Notes: generated from the letters alone by a model not told the origin. Positions 23,910-36,396 are shown, numbered from the stretch's first letter. The stretch is DNA of 64,000 bases from Acetatifactor muris (GCF_024623325.1 NZ_JANJZD010000014.1:62001-126000), one strand, 5' to 3'. A program made the numbers and translations.

Positions 23910-25943
23910 TTATTCCTGCGCCTGTATCTCGTACTTTCGTATAAAATCCTCCTCCGACAGAACCGGGATTCCCAGGTCTCTGGCTTTTTTATTTTTCGAG
24001 GATGCAGAAGCCACGTCATTATTAATCAGGCAGGTGGTCTTGCCGGTGACACTGCCTGTCACCTTCCCGCCTTTCTGTTCAATCAGGTCTTTCAGTTCAC
24101 TCCGGCTGGCAAAAGAATTCAGCGAACCTGTAATGACAAAGCTCAGACCCGAGAGGGTCTGGCTTCCCTCCTCTATCTTCGGAATTTCAATCACCAGTTC
24201 TCCGCACAGCGCCTCTATTCTGCGGAGATTATCAGTATCCTGCATGTAATTCACAAAGGCCGTGGCAATTACCTCTCCCACCCCGTCTATGGCGCTGAGG
24301 GTCTCCACGTCCGCTTTCTGCATTTTTTCCAGATCATAATCGAAATAGCGGCAGAGCATTTTGGCATTTGCCGCACCGATATTGGCAATTCCCAGTCCGT
24401 ATATCACCCTGGGCAGAGTAGTATTTCTTGCCCTGTCTATACTGTCCATCAGGTTCCGGTAGGATTTCTCCCCGAAACCTTCCATCTCCACAATCTGCTC
24501 CCGGTGCCGGTCCAGATGGAACAGATCCGCAAATTCATGAATAAATCCCAGATCAATAAATTTCTCCAGTGTGGCCTCTGACAATCCGTCGATATTCATG
24601 GCATCCCGGCTGACAAAAAGGGTAAAGGACTTCACCTGCTTTGCCGGACATTTTCCGTTTGTGCAGTACAGCGACTGCACATCGTTGACCTGACGGATTT
24701 CCGTGGGACCGCCGCACACAGGACACACCTTCGGAATCTCCACCAGACAGCGACTCCCCTGGATCCTTACTTCTTCCGTCCGGCCTTCTGCTCCCGCCGA
24801 CAGCTCCTCTGCGGTAAGGTTCTCCGCAATCTGCGGGATAATCATATTGGCCTTATACACAGTAATCCGATCTCCCAGAGCAAGCCGCAGACTCCGCACT
24901 ATACTGATATTGTGGACGGAAGCCCGACTCACGGTAGTCCCCTCCAGCTCCACCGGCGCAAAGATTGCCACGGGATTGATCAGTCCCGTTCTGCTGGCGC
25001 TCCACTCAATCTCCTTCAGCACAGTCTCCCGCAGCTCATCGGCCCATTTAAATGCAATGGAATTTCTGGGGAATTTCGCCGTTCTTCCCAGAGAACGTCC
25101 GTATGCGATATCATCATAGGTCAGCACAAGGCCATCGGAAGGAACGTCATAATTCTCAATTTTCCTTTCAAAAGTATCCAGCGTATCCAGAATATTCTCT
25201 TCCGTCACCGGATAGTGCTCCACTGTCTCGAAGCCCTGATCTTCCAGGAAGCGGAACTGCTCCTCCACCGTTGTAATTTCCTTCGCTTCCTCCCCCCCGC
25301 TCACCAGGCTGAAAGCGTAAAACCGCACCTGTCGTCTGGCGGTAATTTCATTGTTCAGCTGACGCACGGAGCCGCTGCAGAGATTCCTGGGATTCTTGTA
25401 CTTTGCCTCCGTCTCCTCTATCTGTTCATTGATTTTCTCAAAATCGGAATAGCGGATAACCGCCTCCCCCCGCAGCACAAGCTCTCCCTTAAAGGGAATG
25501 GAAAGGGGCAGATTGACAAAAGTCCTGGCATTATTGGTAATCACCTCTCCGATCTCGCCGTTTCCTCTGGTTACCGCTTTCTCCAGCTTTCCCTCCCGGT
25601 AAGTCAGCACAATGGTCAGTCCGTCCAGTTTCCAGCTTAAGACCGCTCTGTGCCCCTCCAGCCAGTCCCGAAGGTCCTCTCTGCTCTTCGTCTTGTCCAG
25701 GGACAGCATCGGGGTCTCATGCCGCTCCTTCGGCAACTCCTCCACCGCCTCATAGCCCACATTCACCGTGGGGCTGTTAGCCATCACCATCCCTGTCTGT
25801 GCCTCCAGAGATACAAGTTCATCATACAGAGCATCATACTCTCTGTTGCTCATGATTTCTCTGTCCTCGGCATAGTAAGCTTTTGACGCTCTGTTCAGCG
25901 TTTCCACCAGATATTTGATTCGTTCCGTTTTTTCAGACTGCAT
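23910..25943 (-). CDS. ligA: NAD+-dependent DNA ligase LigA
   Basis: A 677-residue ligase of normal length. Domains in order are the Ia NMN-binding region (YYAEDREIMSNREYDALYDE), the adenylation domain with active-site Lys105 in WKLDG, an OB fold, a four-cysteine zinc finger (CPVCGG ... CTNGKCP), helix-hairpin-helix repeats (residues ~480-580) and a C-terminal BRCT domain (LSGLSFVITGSLNSFASRSE). It seals nicks in replication and repair. Motif III reads TRGNGEIGEVIT rather than the more common TRGDGxxGEDVT, a variation also found in clostridial ligases. metA follows downstream. The start at 25,943 fits the family. Confidence 0.95.
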   Translation of the reverse strand: MQSEKTERIKYLVETLNRASKAYYAEDREIMSNREYDALYDELVSLEAQTGMVMANSPTVNVGYEAVEELPKERHETPMLSLDKTKSREDLRDWLEGHRAVLSWKLDGLTIVLTYREGKLEKAVTRGNGEIGEVITNNARTFVNLPLSIPFKGELVLRGEAVIRYSDFEKINEQIEETEAKYKNPRNLCSGSVRQLNNEITARRQVRFYAFSLVSGGEEAKEITTVEEQFRFLEDQGFETVEHYPVTEENILDTLDTFERKIENYDVPSDGLVLTYDDIAYGRSLGRTAKFPRNSIAFKWADELRETVLKEIEWSASRTGLINPVAIFAPVELEGTTVSRASVHNISIVRSLRLALGDRITVYKANMIIPQIAENLTAEELSAGAEGRTEEVRIQGSRCLVEIPKVCPVCGGPTEIRQVNDVQSLYCTNGKCPAKQVKSFTLFVSRDAMNIDGLSEATLEKFIDLGFIHEFADLFHLDRHREQIVEMEGFGEKSYRNLMDSIDRARNTTLPRVIYGLGIANIGAANAKMLCRYFDYDLEKMQKADVETLSAIDGVGEVIATAFVNYMQDTDNLRRIEALCGELVIEIPKIEEGSQTLSGLSFVITGSLNSFASRSELKDLIEQKGGKVTGSVTGKTTCLINNDVASASSKNKKARDLGIPVLSEEDFIRKYEIQAQE

Positions 25944-25995
25944 TTTCCAACAACCATCCTTCTACTTTCTTCCATCACCAGGCCATACAGCCCCC

Positions 25996-26739
25996 TCACA
26001 CCAATGGACCACTATTCCCACCGACGTATTTCAGCCCGCAATCCCGGTAAAGGCGCTGTACGTCCTCCGGGCCCAGTTCCACATATTCGCCGGGCTTCAG
26101 GCTGCCAATCGTGACATGCATCACTCTGACTCTCTTTAATGCCCTGACCCGGCAGCCACAGGCCGCACACATTCGTTTGATCTGTCGGTTTAACCCCTGT
26201 GTCAGAACAATTCTGAATGTATGTTCTCCCGTCTTATCCACCTTACATTTTCCAGTAGTAATATCCAATTCCTCCAGATAAATTCCTCCGCTCATCTTTT
26301 TCAGGAAATCCGATGTGACCTTTTTGTCCACCTTCACCAGATATTCCTTTTCATGGCGGTTGGCTCCCTTCATCATGGCCTGTATCAGATCACCGTCATT
26401 GGACAGAAGCAGCAGCCCTTCCGAATCCTTATCCAGCCGGCCCGCATAAGTCACTCTGACCGGATAATCCACCAGGTCAGCTATCACCTGCTCCGCGTGC
26501 GGGTCCCGTTCCGTACACACGACGCCCACCGGCTTGTAAAAAGCCAGCACCACAGGTTTCCGAATCCCCTGGATTTTCTCCCCGGATACTACAACCTCGT
26601 CCTTCTCGTCAACAAGTGTGCCATGTTCCGCTCTCTGCCCGTTTACCAGCACCTTCCCCTCTTCGATAAGCTTATCCGCATCTCTTCGGGAGCAGACGCC
26701 GCTGTGGGCAAGGTATTTATTTAATCTGATCTGTTCCAT
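25996..26739 (-). CDS. rluF: 23S rRNA pseudouridine synthase, RluF-like (RsuA family)
   Basis: A 247-residue protein with an N-terminal S4 RNA-binding domain (IRLNKYLAHSGVCSRRDADKL in part) and a pseudouridine synthase domain with the catalytic aspartate in YAGRLDKDSEGLLLLSNDG. The signature QGLNRQIKRMCAACGCRVRAL is typical of RluF, which modifies U2604 of 23S rRNA. RluB or RsuA are less likely because of that motif. The gene lies between ligA and an RNase H gene on the same strand with short gaps. The C-terminal ~15 residues are poorly conserved. Confidence 0.88.
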   Translation of the reverse strand: MEQIRLNKYLAHSGVCSRRDADKLIEEGKVLVNGQRAEHGTLVDEKDEVVVSGEKIQGIRKPVVLAFYKPVGVVCTERDPHAEQVIADLVDYPVRVTYAGRLDKDSEGLLLLSNDGDLIQAMMKGANRHEKEYLVKVDKKVTSDFLKKMSGGIYLEELDITTGKCKVDKTGEHTFRIVLTQGLNRQIKRMCAACGCRVRALKRVRVMHVTIGSLKPGEYVELGPEDVQRLYRDCGLKYVGGNSGPLV

Positions 26740-26769
26740 CTGTTTCCTCTCAAACTTCCCATGTTCCTT

Positions 26770-27444
26770 TTAGATACTTTTCCCTTCCGACGGCCGCAGC
26801 TCTTCCACCCGCCGTACCTTCGGAATCCCGGCACCTTCCCGCAGCCCGGCTTTCGCCGTTTTATCCGCCATCTCGTTATAATATACATTGGAGTGGGCCG
26901 GAACCTTTGTAAAGGAAATCTCAATACTGTTGCCCCATTGGCGCATGGACTGTGCATATTTCATGGTCAACTCTGTTTTGGAACGCCACGCTCCCGTCAC
27001 CCATTTCTCAATTCCTTCGTAATCATAGCGCAGTTCCACTTTCTGAAAGCCGCTGAGCATCGCGGTTCTGACGGCATACATAGCTCCCAGCATCTCACCG
27101 GTGACATTTCTGTGCTGCAGGGACTGCTCGTTATCCCCGTTTCCGTATTCTGTATACACACGGCCGTCCGGCAGAATAAATACACAGCCAAAAGCATATT
27201 TTTTCAGAGAATCATCATAGCTGCCGTCCACATAGGTCAGCAGCGTTCCCGGCTCCGGAAGCTCCCCTCCCGCTTCTGCTGTCTCTGCCGCTGTTCCCAG
27301 ATAACGTTCCGCCTCCTCCATACTGGTGAAGCCTTTGTATTCTGCCCCGGGACAGCCGTCCACAGACGCCCTGCACTTGTCCCAGCTGTGAAAAATGCCT
27401 GTAATCTTTCCTTTTCTTACCGCATAAACCTTCTTCGCCGCCAT
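26770..27444 (-). CDS. rnhA: Ribonuclease H with N-terminal viroplasmin-type domain
   Basis: About 224 residues. The first ~50 (KKVYAVRKGKITGIFHSWDK, FTSMEEAERYLG) form a viroplasmin/RNase H1 N-terminal hybrid-binding domain; residues ~75-215 are an RNase HI domain. The four acidic catalytic residues are recognisable in TYVDGSYDD, VTGEMLGAM, RYDYEGIEKW and NEMADKTAK. It degrades RNA in RNA-DNA hybrids. The open frame reaches 27,519, but the ATG at 27,444 follows GGAG at 7 nt and starts at the domain, so it is preferred. Confidence 0.88.
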   Translation of the reverse strand: MAAKKVYAVRKGKITGIFHSWDKCRASVDGCPGAEYKGFTSMEEAERYLGTAAETAEAGGELPEPGTLLTYVDGSYDDSLKKYAFGCVFILPDGRVYTEYGNGDNEQSLQHRNVTGEMLGAMYAVRTAMLSGFQKVELRYDYEGIEKWVTGAWRSKTELTMKYAQSMRQWGNSIEISFTKVPAHSNVYYNEMADKTAKAGLREGAGIPKVRRVEELRPSEGKSI

Positions 27445-27527
27445 TCTCTGTCTCCTGCCCCAAATAAAATTTCCCGGTTTGATTATACCATGTCCCCTCT
27501 CTTTTATCCATCCATTCATTTCGCCGC

Positions 27528-28208
27528 TTACAGAAAGTCCACCGACACGACCTTATCCAGCTTCGTGAGAATATCATAAACTTCCGTACGGCCTGCCGCC
27601 TTTTTCAGATAAAGCACCATATGTACGGAAAGGCCCACACCAGCCTCTCTGGATTCGCTGGTATCCATCGAATCTATGACCACACCGGCTTCTCTCAGCT
27701 TTTTCATGACAACATGTAAATCTCTGCTTTCCTCCAGATCAATAAATACATTACAATAATGGGAATGTCTGGTTACAAAATGTTCCACCCGGGGAAGTAC
27801 ATGCAGAGAGACCAGCATCATTGCCGTGATCAGGACACCGCCCTCAATAAAGCCGATTCCCACAGCCAGCCCCACGCACGCGCTGGCCCAGAGTGTAGCC
27901 GCCGTGGTCAGGCCTCTGACCCGGTGTCTGGATACAATGATGGTTCCCACGCCGATAAATCCCACGCCGCTGATCACCTGCGCCGCCTGCCGCCCCATAT
28001 TGGCAAGTCCCGGGAAATTAACCTGAATGTACTGCTCCGTCAGCATAACCAGCGTTGCCCCCAGACAGACAACTGTAATAGTCTTCGTACCTGCGCCCCG
28101 GTGCTTCATTCCTCTGTCCAGCCCAATGATGCCGCCCAGGATTGTGGCCGCAATGACACGAAGGAACATATTCTGAATGCTCCACTGGGCAAAATTTCCG
28201 AAACTCAT
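27528..28208 (-). CDS. MgtC/SapB-family membrane protein
   Basis: A 226-residue protein with four to five membrane helices in the first ~140 residues. ATILGGIIGLDRGMKHRGAGTK in part, ISGVGFIGVGTI and VRGLTTAATLWASACVGLA are the MgtC family signatures. The C-terminal ~85 residues form a soluble ACT-like domain (CNVFIDLEESRDLHVVMKKL). MgtC proteins influence magnesium homeostasis and F-ATPase activity in pathogens; the role of clostridial homologues is not established. The gene sits alone between an RNase H and abfA. Confidence 0.85.
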   Translation of the reverse strand: MSFGNFAQWSIQNMFLRVIAATILGGIIGLDRGMKHRGAGTKTITVVCLGATLVMLTEQYIQVNFPGLANMGRQAAQVISGVGFIGVGTIIVSRHRVRGLTTAATLWASACVGLAVGIGFIEGGVLITAMMLVSLHVLPRVEHFVTRHSHYCNVFIDLEESRDLHVVMKKLREAGVVIDSMDTSESREAGVGLSVHMVLYLKKAAGRTEVYDILTKLDKVVSVDFL

Positions 28209-28306
28209 CTGTACTTTCCTCCTTTATCTCCCGGTAACCTCTTCACTGACAAGTCGAAGCGGTATATCTGCCTTCCAGTATAACATAATCCCGGGAAAAT
28301 AACCAG

Positions 28307-28333
28307 AAAAAAGGGAACGCATTCGTTCCCTTT
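28307..28333 (-). terminator. Intrinsic terminator of abfA
   Basis: AAAGGGAACG and CGTTCCCTTT form a perfect 10-bp stem around a 4-nt loop; on the minus strand it runs into TTTTTT. It lies 72-98 nt after the abfA stop and could also work in the opposite direction. The rest of 28,209-28,404 shows nothing else. Confidence 0.85.
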
Positions 28334-28404
28334 CCCCTTTTAAAACCCTCTTCCTTTTTGTCAGAAAATCAGTACAGACAATTGCTGAACAGATAAATCC
28401 GGCC

Positions 28405-29907
<1,503 letters not shown>

Positions 29908-29974
29908 TCACACTCCTCATACTTCGCTGTTTCTATTATCTGAAACCAGCACTATAAACTGTAATACAAGTTCT

Positions 29975-30003
29975 ATTATAGCCACACTCCCATTTTCCGG
30001 TAA
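29975..30003 (-). promoter_or_regulatory. Promoter of abfA
   Basis: On the minus strand TTACCG (30,003-29,998) and a perfect TATAAT (29,980-29,975) are 17 nt apart, giving a leader of roughly 65 nt before the abfA ATG. Confidence 0.65.
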
Positions 30004-30023
30004 GAACCTATATTCTCAAATGA

Positions 30024-30051
30024 TTGACTTTTCTTCCGTTTATGTTACACT
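30024..30051 (+). promoter_or_regulatory. Promoter of the AraC-family regulator
   Basis: TTGACT (30,024-30,029) and TACACT (30,046-30,051) are 16 nt apart. It is back-to-back with the abfA promoter only 20 bp away, so one bound regulator could affect both. Confidence 0.6.
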
Positions 30052-30130
30052 GAATCTGTAGAGACATGCAGGACATTGTCCCTTTGATCCCCCTGCTGCT
30101 ATATCGTTGTAATATCAGGAGAAATGCTTT

Positions 30131-30916
30131 ATGATAAAGATAGAATATTGCGGTTATCATACTCACAATCCGGACCAGGCATTGATTTATCGTCCTTCCG
30201 GCACTGCCAGCTATCTGTTTCTGCTGGTTCTTTCACCCATGTGCTTTCAGTTTCCGGACCATGAGTCTGTGAATGCGCTTCCCGGTGCATGTATTCTATA
30301 CGAACCGGATTTTTACCAGCACTATCAGGCTGAAAAGCACTTTTTCAACAGTTATGTCCACTTTTTTGCCGAAAAATCAATGGTAGACAGTTATCACATG
30401 CAGACAAATACTCTGTTCTACCCTTCAAATATAGAAGAAATTCACTGGATCCTCAAAAAAATTTACCAGGAATTCCTGAATGGACAGCAGGCTTACGGAA
30501 GTGAAATGATTGATTTGTACGTGCAACAGCTTCTCATCCAGACAGCAAGAGAACAGCTGCAGAGAAAAAAGCCAAATGAGCAGTATCCGAATCTGTATCA
30601 TGAACTATTGTCTATCCGCGGTCAGATGCTGAACAGCTGCGAAGACCCCTGGTGCATCGATCAGCTCTGTAAAATCCTGAATCTGGGAAAAAGTCAGCTC
30701 TACAAATATTACAATGCGTATTTTCACTGTTCCCCCATGGATGAGCTGATACGGGCCAGGCTGCAGAAAGCATGCTTCCTGTTGACAAATGAAGCCTCCA
30801 CTGTCAGAGAAGCGGCATTTGAATCCGGCTTCCAGAATATCAATCATTTCAACCGCCTTTTCCGTAAGGCCATGGGCTGTACTCCGGGGGAATACCGAAA
30901 ACAGAAATCATCCTAG
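30131..30916 (+). CDS. AraC-family transcriptional regulator
   Basis: A 261-residue regulator. The N-terminal ~150 residues form a cupin-like ligand-binding domain (YRPSGTASYLFLLVL, LPGACILYEPDFYQHYQAEK). The C-terminal ~100 residues contain the two helix-turn-helix motifs of the AraC/XylS family (IDQLCKILNLGKSQLYKYYNAYF in part, and VREAAFESGFQNINHFNRLF), ending with the usual GCTPGEYRK. Divergent orientation and a shared 226-bp intergenic region make it the likely regulator of abfA, with arabinose or an arabino-oligosaccharide as plausible ligand (inference). Confidence 0.88.
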   Translation: MIKIEYCGYHTHNPDQALIYRPSGTASYLFLLVLSPMCFQFPDHESVNALPGACILYEPDFYQHYQAEKHFFNSYVHFFAEKSMVDSYHMQTNTLFYPSNIEEIHWILKKIYQEFLNGQQAYGSEMIDLYVQQLLIQTAREQLQRKKPNEQYPNLYHELLSIRGQMLNSCEDPWCIDQLCKILNLGKSQLYKYYNAYFHCSPMDELIRARLQKACFLLTNEASTVREAAFESGFQNINHFNRLFRKAMGCTPGEYRKQKSS

Positions 30917-30975
30917 AAGAAAGTACGCCGTATGCGCTTCGGAAAAATATAACTTAATATATTTTCAGAAAATGC

Positions 30976-31003
30976 TTGCAAAAAGTATAAAATCCCGTAT
31001 GAT
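30976..31003 (+). promoter_or_regulatory. Candidate promoter of the CZB chemoreceptor
   Basis: TTGCAA (30,976-30,981) and TATGAT (30,998-31,003) are 16 nt apart, about 40 nt before the ATG at 31,044, which follows GAAAGAGGA. Confidence 0.5.
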
Positions 31004-31043
31004 ATAGATATAGGCAATTCTAAAGAAAGAAAGAGGATATGCA

Positions 31044-32399
31044 ATGGCTACTAAAAAGAAAAAAATCATGCTTATGCGGGCTGTTTCAGAATTAAAGAAG
31101 GCTGACTATTCTCCCGAACCGGAGCTGGGCGGTATCTATCAGCGGCTGGCCAACGGAAGAAAGCAGTTTGCAGAAGTTTTTGAGAAAAATATCAACGCCG
31201 TCATGCAAATCAGCTCTCTCGACCTGACGATGCAGCACCAGACGGAAAAAATCATGGATATCTCCCAAAAGATAATAAGCGCCACAGAAACCATTTTCGG
31301 CAATTCTGTCGGTACTTCTGACAGTCAGCATGAACAGTTGGCCAACACCATCGTCACCGTTGCCGGCAAAACGGATGAAGTTTACCAGAAAATAGAATCC
31401 GGCCAGAAGGAACTTACGGCTATCAAAGATCTTTCCGAGCAGACCATAGCTGTTTCCCGGGAAATGCAGAAGGATATGGATGAACTGGTCAATATTATCA
31501 ATCACATAAGCGGTGTCATCTCCGGAATCGGGTCCATATCCATGCAGACCAATCTGCTGGCACTGAATGCCTCTGTGGAAGCTGCCAGAGCAGGTGAGGC
31601 AGGGAAGGGTTTTGCCGTGGTGGCAAACGAAATCCGGGAATTGTCGGAAGAAACGCAGAAGCTGACCTCCAATATGGAATCCTTTGTGAAGACCATGAAG
31701 GAAGCTTCCCGGAAAAGCGTGGGGAGTTCTACGGAAACCATCGAGTCTCTGCTTTCCATGACCGATAAAATCAAAAACGTATGGGAGCTGAACAGCGAAA
31801 GCCAGCAGTATGTTTCCAACATCAATGAATCTGTCAGTTCCATTGCCGCCGTCAGCGAAGAAATCAGCAGCTCCATGGCAGAGATGCAGAATCAGCTGAA
31901 GGACAGCAGTGAATTCATGCAGAGAGTCGGCGAAGATTTACGAGAAGCCACCAAACCTGTGGTAGGCATAGAAAAGACATTGGACGATACAGTGAAGAAG
32001 ATGGGCGATATGGCAAAGGACGCATTTTACCATCTGGAAAATCAGGAATTTGCGCAGTATATGAACAGCGCTGTTTCTTCTCATCAAACCTGGCTCAGCA
32101 ATCTGAAGAAAATGGTAGAAGAGCAAAAGATTATCCCTCTTCAGCTGGATTCTTCCAAATGCGGATTCGGGCACTTTTATTACGCCATGACTCCCGATAT
32201 CCCGGGGGTACTGCCTATCTGGAACGGACTGGGAGCAAAGCATCAGAAGTTCCATAAATACGGCGCCGGAGTCATCAATGCTATCAATAACGGTAAGCCC
32301 ATGGAGGCAGAACAGATTTATAGGGAAGCAGAGCTGTACTCCCGAGAGCTGATTGCCGATATGAAGAAAATTCTGCAGCTCACTACCGGACAGGTATGA
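31044..32399 (+). CDS. Soluble methyl-accepting chemotaxis protein with C-terminal CZB zinc-binding domain
   Basis: A 451-residue cytosolic chemoreceptor with no membrane segment. Residues ~60-320 are the coiled-coil signalling domain with the hairpin tip [20 protein letters not shown] and [13 protein letters not shown]. Residues ~345-440 are a CZB domain: [23 protein letters not shown] and [10 protein letters not shown] provide the His/Cys zinc ligands. CZB receptors sense zinc or oxidants such as hypochlorous acid through the zinc-thiolate. It follows the AraC gene by 128 nt but has its own candidate promoter and terminator. No che operon is present in the window. Confidence 0.9.
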   Translation: MATKKKKIMLMRAVSELKKADYSPEPELGGIYQRLANGRKQFAEVFEKNINAVMQISSLDLTMQHQTEKIMDISQKIISATETIFGNSVGTSDSQHEQLANTIVTVAGKTDEVYQKIESGQKELTAIKDLSEQTIAVSREMQKDMDELVNIINHISGVISGIGSISMQTNLLALNASVEAARAGEAGKGFAVVANEIRELSEETQKLTSNMESFVKTMKEASRKSVGSSTETIESLLSMTDKIKNVWELNSESQQYVSNINESVSSIAAVSEEISSSMAEMQNQLKDSSEFMQRVGEDLREATKPVVGIEKTLDDTVKKMGDMAKDAFYHLENQEFAQYMNSAVSSHQTWLSNLKKMVEEQKIIPLQLDSSKCGFGHFYYAMTPDIPGVLPIWNGLGAKHQKFHKYGAGVINAINNGKPMEAEQIYREAELYSRELIADMKKILQLTTGQV

Positions 32400-32443
32400 C
32401 AATTGATTTTCAGATACTGAATTATACGCAAACACAAAGAATT

Positions 32444-32478
32444 AAGCCGGAGTTGTCCCTGACAGTTCCGGCTTTTTA
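32444..32478 (+). terminator. Intrinsic terminator after the CZB chemoreceptor
   Basis: AGCCGGA pairs with TCCGGCT and, past a symmetric GT/GT internal loop, TGTC pairs with GACA; the stem is followed by TTTTTATT. It lies about 50 nt after the stop codon. Confidence 0.85.
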
Positions 32479-32492
32479 TTGTCTGATTTGAC

Positions 32493-34907
32493 CTATCTCA
32501 ATTTCTTCTGTCTCAGCTTCCGCTTACGCACAACACCGCCTGCCTCCGCTTCTCTTCGCTCCTGTTCTTCCGCTTCCCTCTCCGCCTCTTTTCGCTCCCG
32601 TTCTTCCGCTTCCCTCTTCGCCTCTTCCTCCGCTCTTCTGGCTGCTTCCTCCGCTTCTCTTCTCGCCTCCTCCGCCTCCTGCCGCAGCTCCGCAGCCGAA
32701 TATCCCTCTGACGCAGCCGCCATCAGAAAGGCTTCCTCTGATGCTGTCTCCGCCACAGTATATATTTCATTCCGCAGTGCTTCGTCCGCACTTCTCCATT
32801 TCTCATATTTCTCCTGTATCTCTTCCTGTGTAAAAACGGCGCGCTGCATCGCCACCTCAATCCAAATGTTCCGATACTTTACAGAATTCTGATGTCGCTC
32901 CTTTTCCAGGGCATTTATCTGCTCCACTGCTGCCCGCTGTGGGTATTCTTCCAGTATGCCAAGGTCAATTCCATCCGCCAGTTCTCTCCCTGTAAAGCTT
33001 CCCAGCTCCGCTTCTCCCACCGTTATATGGAAAACGGTATCCTCGGAAAAACCTTCCACCTGAAAGAGATTTTTGTACAGTATATCCCCGGCTTCAGAAA
33101 AAGCCCGAAACCTCTGCATGTCTTTATCCGCTGCCGCAGGCAGTGCATCCGGCTTCCAGGTCCAGCATATACCTTTCTCTCCACGATAGAAGTCAGTAAC
33201 CTCTCCACGGACAGTCTGCACATCCCCTTCCTGCGACACATACACTTCCGACAAAGGCTCACTTCCTGCCCCCTGTGCCTGGAGAATGTAAGATACGATC
33301 AGCCTGTGCCCCAGAGCATTGGGATGAATGCAGTCTGTGGTCAGCGTATTCCCCCTGCTTTCTTTCTGCATTTCCTCAGTCAGCCGAACCATGGGCGTGT
33401 GGATATCCAGATAATGCACACCCCACTCCTCTGCCTTTGGTTCCAGCCCGGCCATATAGTCTGTCAGCTTATCCTCATAGGTCCAGCGCAGATTTCCGTT
33501 CTTATCACGGTTCAGGGTGCAATTCTCATCGCATATGGGCGGAGAGAGAATCAGAATATCCTCCCCCTTCAGCCCGTCGTTCTTCAGCCGCTCTACCAGT
33601 TCTCCCATATCGGCAATGTATTCTTCTGCAGGCACTCCCAGAATAGCTTCGTTGGTTCCCAGCATAATCACAGCTTTACTGAGTCCCTGAAATGCAGGAT
33701 CCCGGTCATAAATGTTCAGTACATCCGCAGCCTTGTATCCGCCTGTCCCCACATTGCGGAACTCTGTCCTCTGTCCGGGAAAACGGCTCAGATAATATTC
33801 TTCCAGTATCTCCATATAACTTAAGGGATCATATGTCACATGGGTAATACTGTCCCCGATAAATCCCACCACATCGCCGTCCTCATAAAATGAAAATGGT
33901 TCCGACGACGCCGAGACATCCTCCTTCATGCCCATCCAAAAGCATACTGCAAAAAGTATAATACAGAACCATTCCGTCAGTCGAAGCTGCCCTTCCCTCA
34001 GAGACTTCACCTTTCGCTGGCTTATTCTGTCTTCCTCTGTCAATGACCCGCACAATATGGGCGAAAACGGATCATATCTGTCCTGACTGCGCAGTACGCT
34101 CTCCTGACTGTAATTGGCATAGCAATATCGGCAGCCATTTTTGCATGTATTATAAGTGCCGATTTCCACACTCTCCACACATCCGCACTCCGGTCGTTGA
34201 TTTTTGTCTTTCTCCACTTTTATCCTGCACCCCATAATATCCTCAATCACCTTTTTATCAATACAGCAATTATGTTCAATCCCACATTCCGATAAATCTA
34301 TCCTCTCCGCACAACTTCCCACTGTCATTCCGTTTGCCCGGGCAATTTCGCTGATTTTCCCGGAAAAATCCATCAGTCCGGCATCGCTGAGCTCATAAAC
34401 CCTCATCGCTTCCATACTTTTTTTCGTTTTCCCATAGGTGTCCGCAAAGCTGATGACACATCTGCCGGTATAGCCATTTAACGCCGAAGCCATTCGCCGG
34501 AACATATCCAGATGATACTGCGGCGTATACCTGTCCGTAAAAAGGACAGGATCATATCTCCAGATGACTCTGTCCCTTCCAATTTTTTCAGACAGCCGCT
34601 GAAAGACCGGTATCATTTTCTCCTCTTTCTCCGGAACATTAACTTCCACATCCCTGCCATAGCAGGTCAACGTAAACTGAAAATAATAATGATATGCGGA
34701 CAGCTCGTCCAGCCGTTCCAGCATGGGTTCCGGGTTCTTCGTCCAGAACACAATGCAGTCCACCACTTCCGGTGAAAGCGTTATCCTGCTGACCTGGCTT
34801 CTGTTCATGGGATTGCGCACATACACGAAACCTTCCTTTATGCGGTTATAAAACCACTCGGAATAATAATTCGGGATGTCGGTTCTGCGGCTTACGCTTA
34901 AAATCAT
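32493..34907 (-). CDS. Fusion of a DUF1848 protein with a membrane-anchored SGNH hydrolase and a charged coiled-coil tail
   Basis: One uninterrupted 804-codon frame joins parts normally encoded separately. Residues 1-308 are a DUF1848 protein (MILSVSRRTDIPNYYSEWFY, FTLTCYGRD, C-x3-C-x2-C in NTCKNGCRYCYAN, likely Fe-S). The family normally ends at about KSLREGQLRL. Residues ~312-327 are a hydrophobic segment that looks like a signal peptide without its methionine. Residues ~340-540 are an SGNH/GDSL esterase: GFIGDSITH carries the serine, MLGTNEA the asparagine block and DCIHPNALGH the Asp-His pair. Residues ~735-800 are Glu/Arg/Ala repeats. A TGA in the +1 frame lies exactly at the junction (33,979-33,977), so an indel fusing two genes is likely. 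Confidence 0.8.
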   Translation of the reverse strand: MILSVSRRTDIPNYYSEWFYNRIKEGFVYVRNPMNRSQVSRITLSPEVVDCIVFWTKNPEPMLERLDELSAYHYYFQFTLTCYGRDVEVNVPEKEEKMIPVFQRLSEKIGRDRVIWRYDPVLFTDRYTPQYHLDMFRRMASALNGYTGRCVISFADTYGKTKKSMEAMRVYELSDAGLMDFSGKISEIARANGMTVGSCAERIDLSECGIEHNCCIDKKVIEDIMGCRIKVEKDKNQRPECGCVESVEIGTYNTCKNGCRYCYANYSQESVLRSQDRYDPFSPILCGSLTEEDRISQRKVKSLREGQLRLTEWFCIILFAVCFWMGMKEDVSASSEPFSFYEDGDVVGFIGDSITHVTYDPLSYMEILEEYYLSRFPGQRTEFRNVGTGGYKAADVLNIYDRDPAFQGLSKAVIMLGTNEAILGVPAEEYIADMGELVERLKNDGLKGEDILILSPPICDENCTLNRDKNGNLRWTYEDKLTDYMAGLEPKAEEWGVHYLDIHTPMVRLTEEMQKESRGNTLTTDCIHPNALGHRLIVSYILQAQGAGSEPLSEVYVSQEGDVQTVRGEVTDFYRGEKGICWTWKPDALPAAADKDMQRFRAFSEAGDILYKNLFQVEGFSEDTVFHITVGEAELGSFTGRELADGIDLGILEEYPQRAAVEQINALEKERHQNSVKYRNIWIEVAMQRAVFTQEEIQEKYEKWRSADEALRNEIYTVAETASEEAFLMAAASEGYSAAELRQEAEEARREAEEAARRAEEEAKREAEERERKEAEREAEEQERREAEAGGVVRKRKLRQKKLR
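32540..32690 (-). repeat. Low-complexity repeat coding for the Glu/Arg/Ala tail
   Basis: About 150 bp made of imperfect 18-24-bp units rich in CTTCCGC and TCTTCGCTC on the plus strand. They encode EAEEARREAEEAARRAEEEA-type heptads, a predicted single alpha-helix or coiled coil. Such arrays can change length by slippage. Confidence 0.7.
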
Positions 34908-34925
34908 CTGTGTGTCACCTCTAAT

Positions 34926-34963
34926 AAAAATGCCGGAACAAGGCCCATCTCACCCCTCCGGCA
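34926..34963 (-). terminator. Intrinsic terminator of gdhA
   Basis: On the minus strand TGCCGGA and TCCGGCA form a 7-bp stem, followed by TTTTTATT. It begins 63 nt after the gdhA stop and just before the DUF1848 start. Confidence 0.8.
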
Positions 34964-35025
34964 TTTCTCTCATTTCTCTATTGCAATTCCTTTTAGCGGC
35001 ACAGTACCTTCCCGCACTCTGACTT

Positions 35026-36396
<1,371 letters not shown>

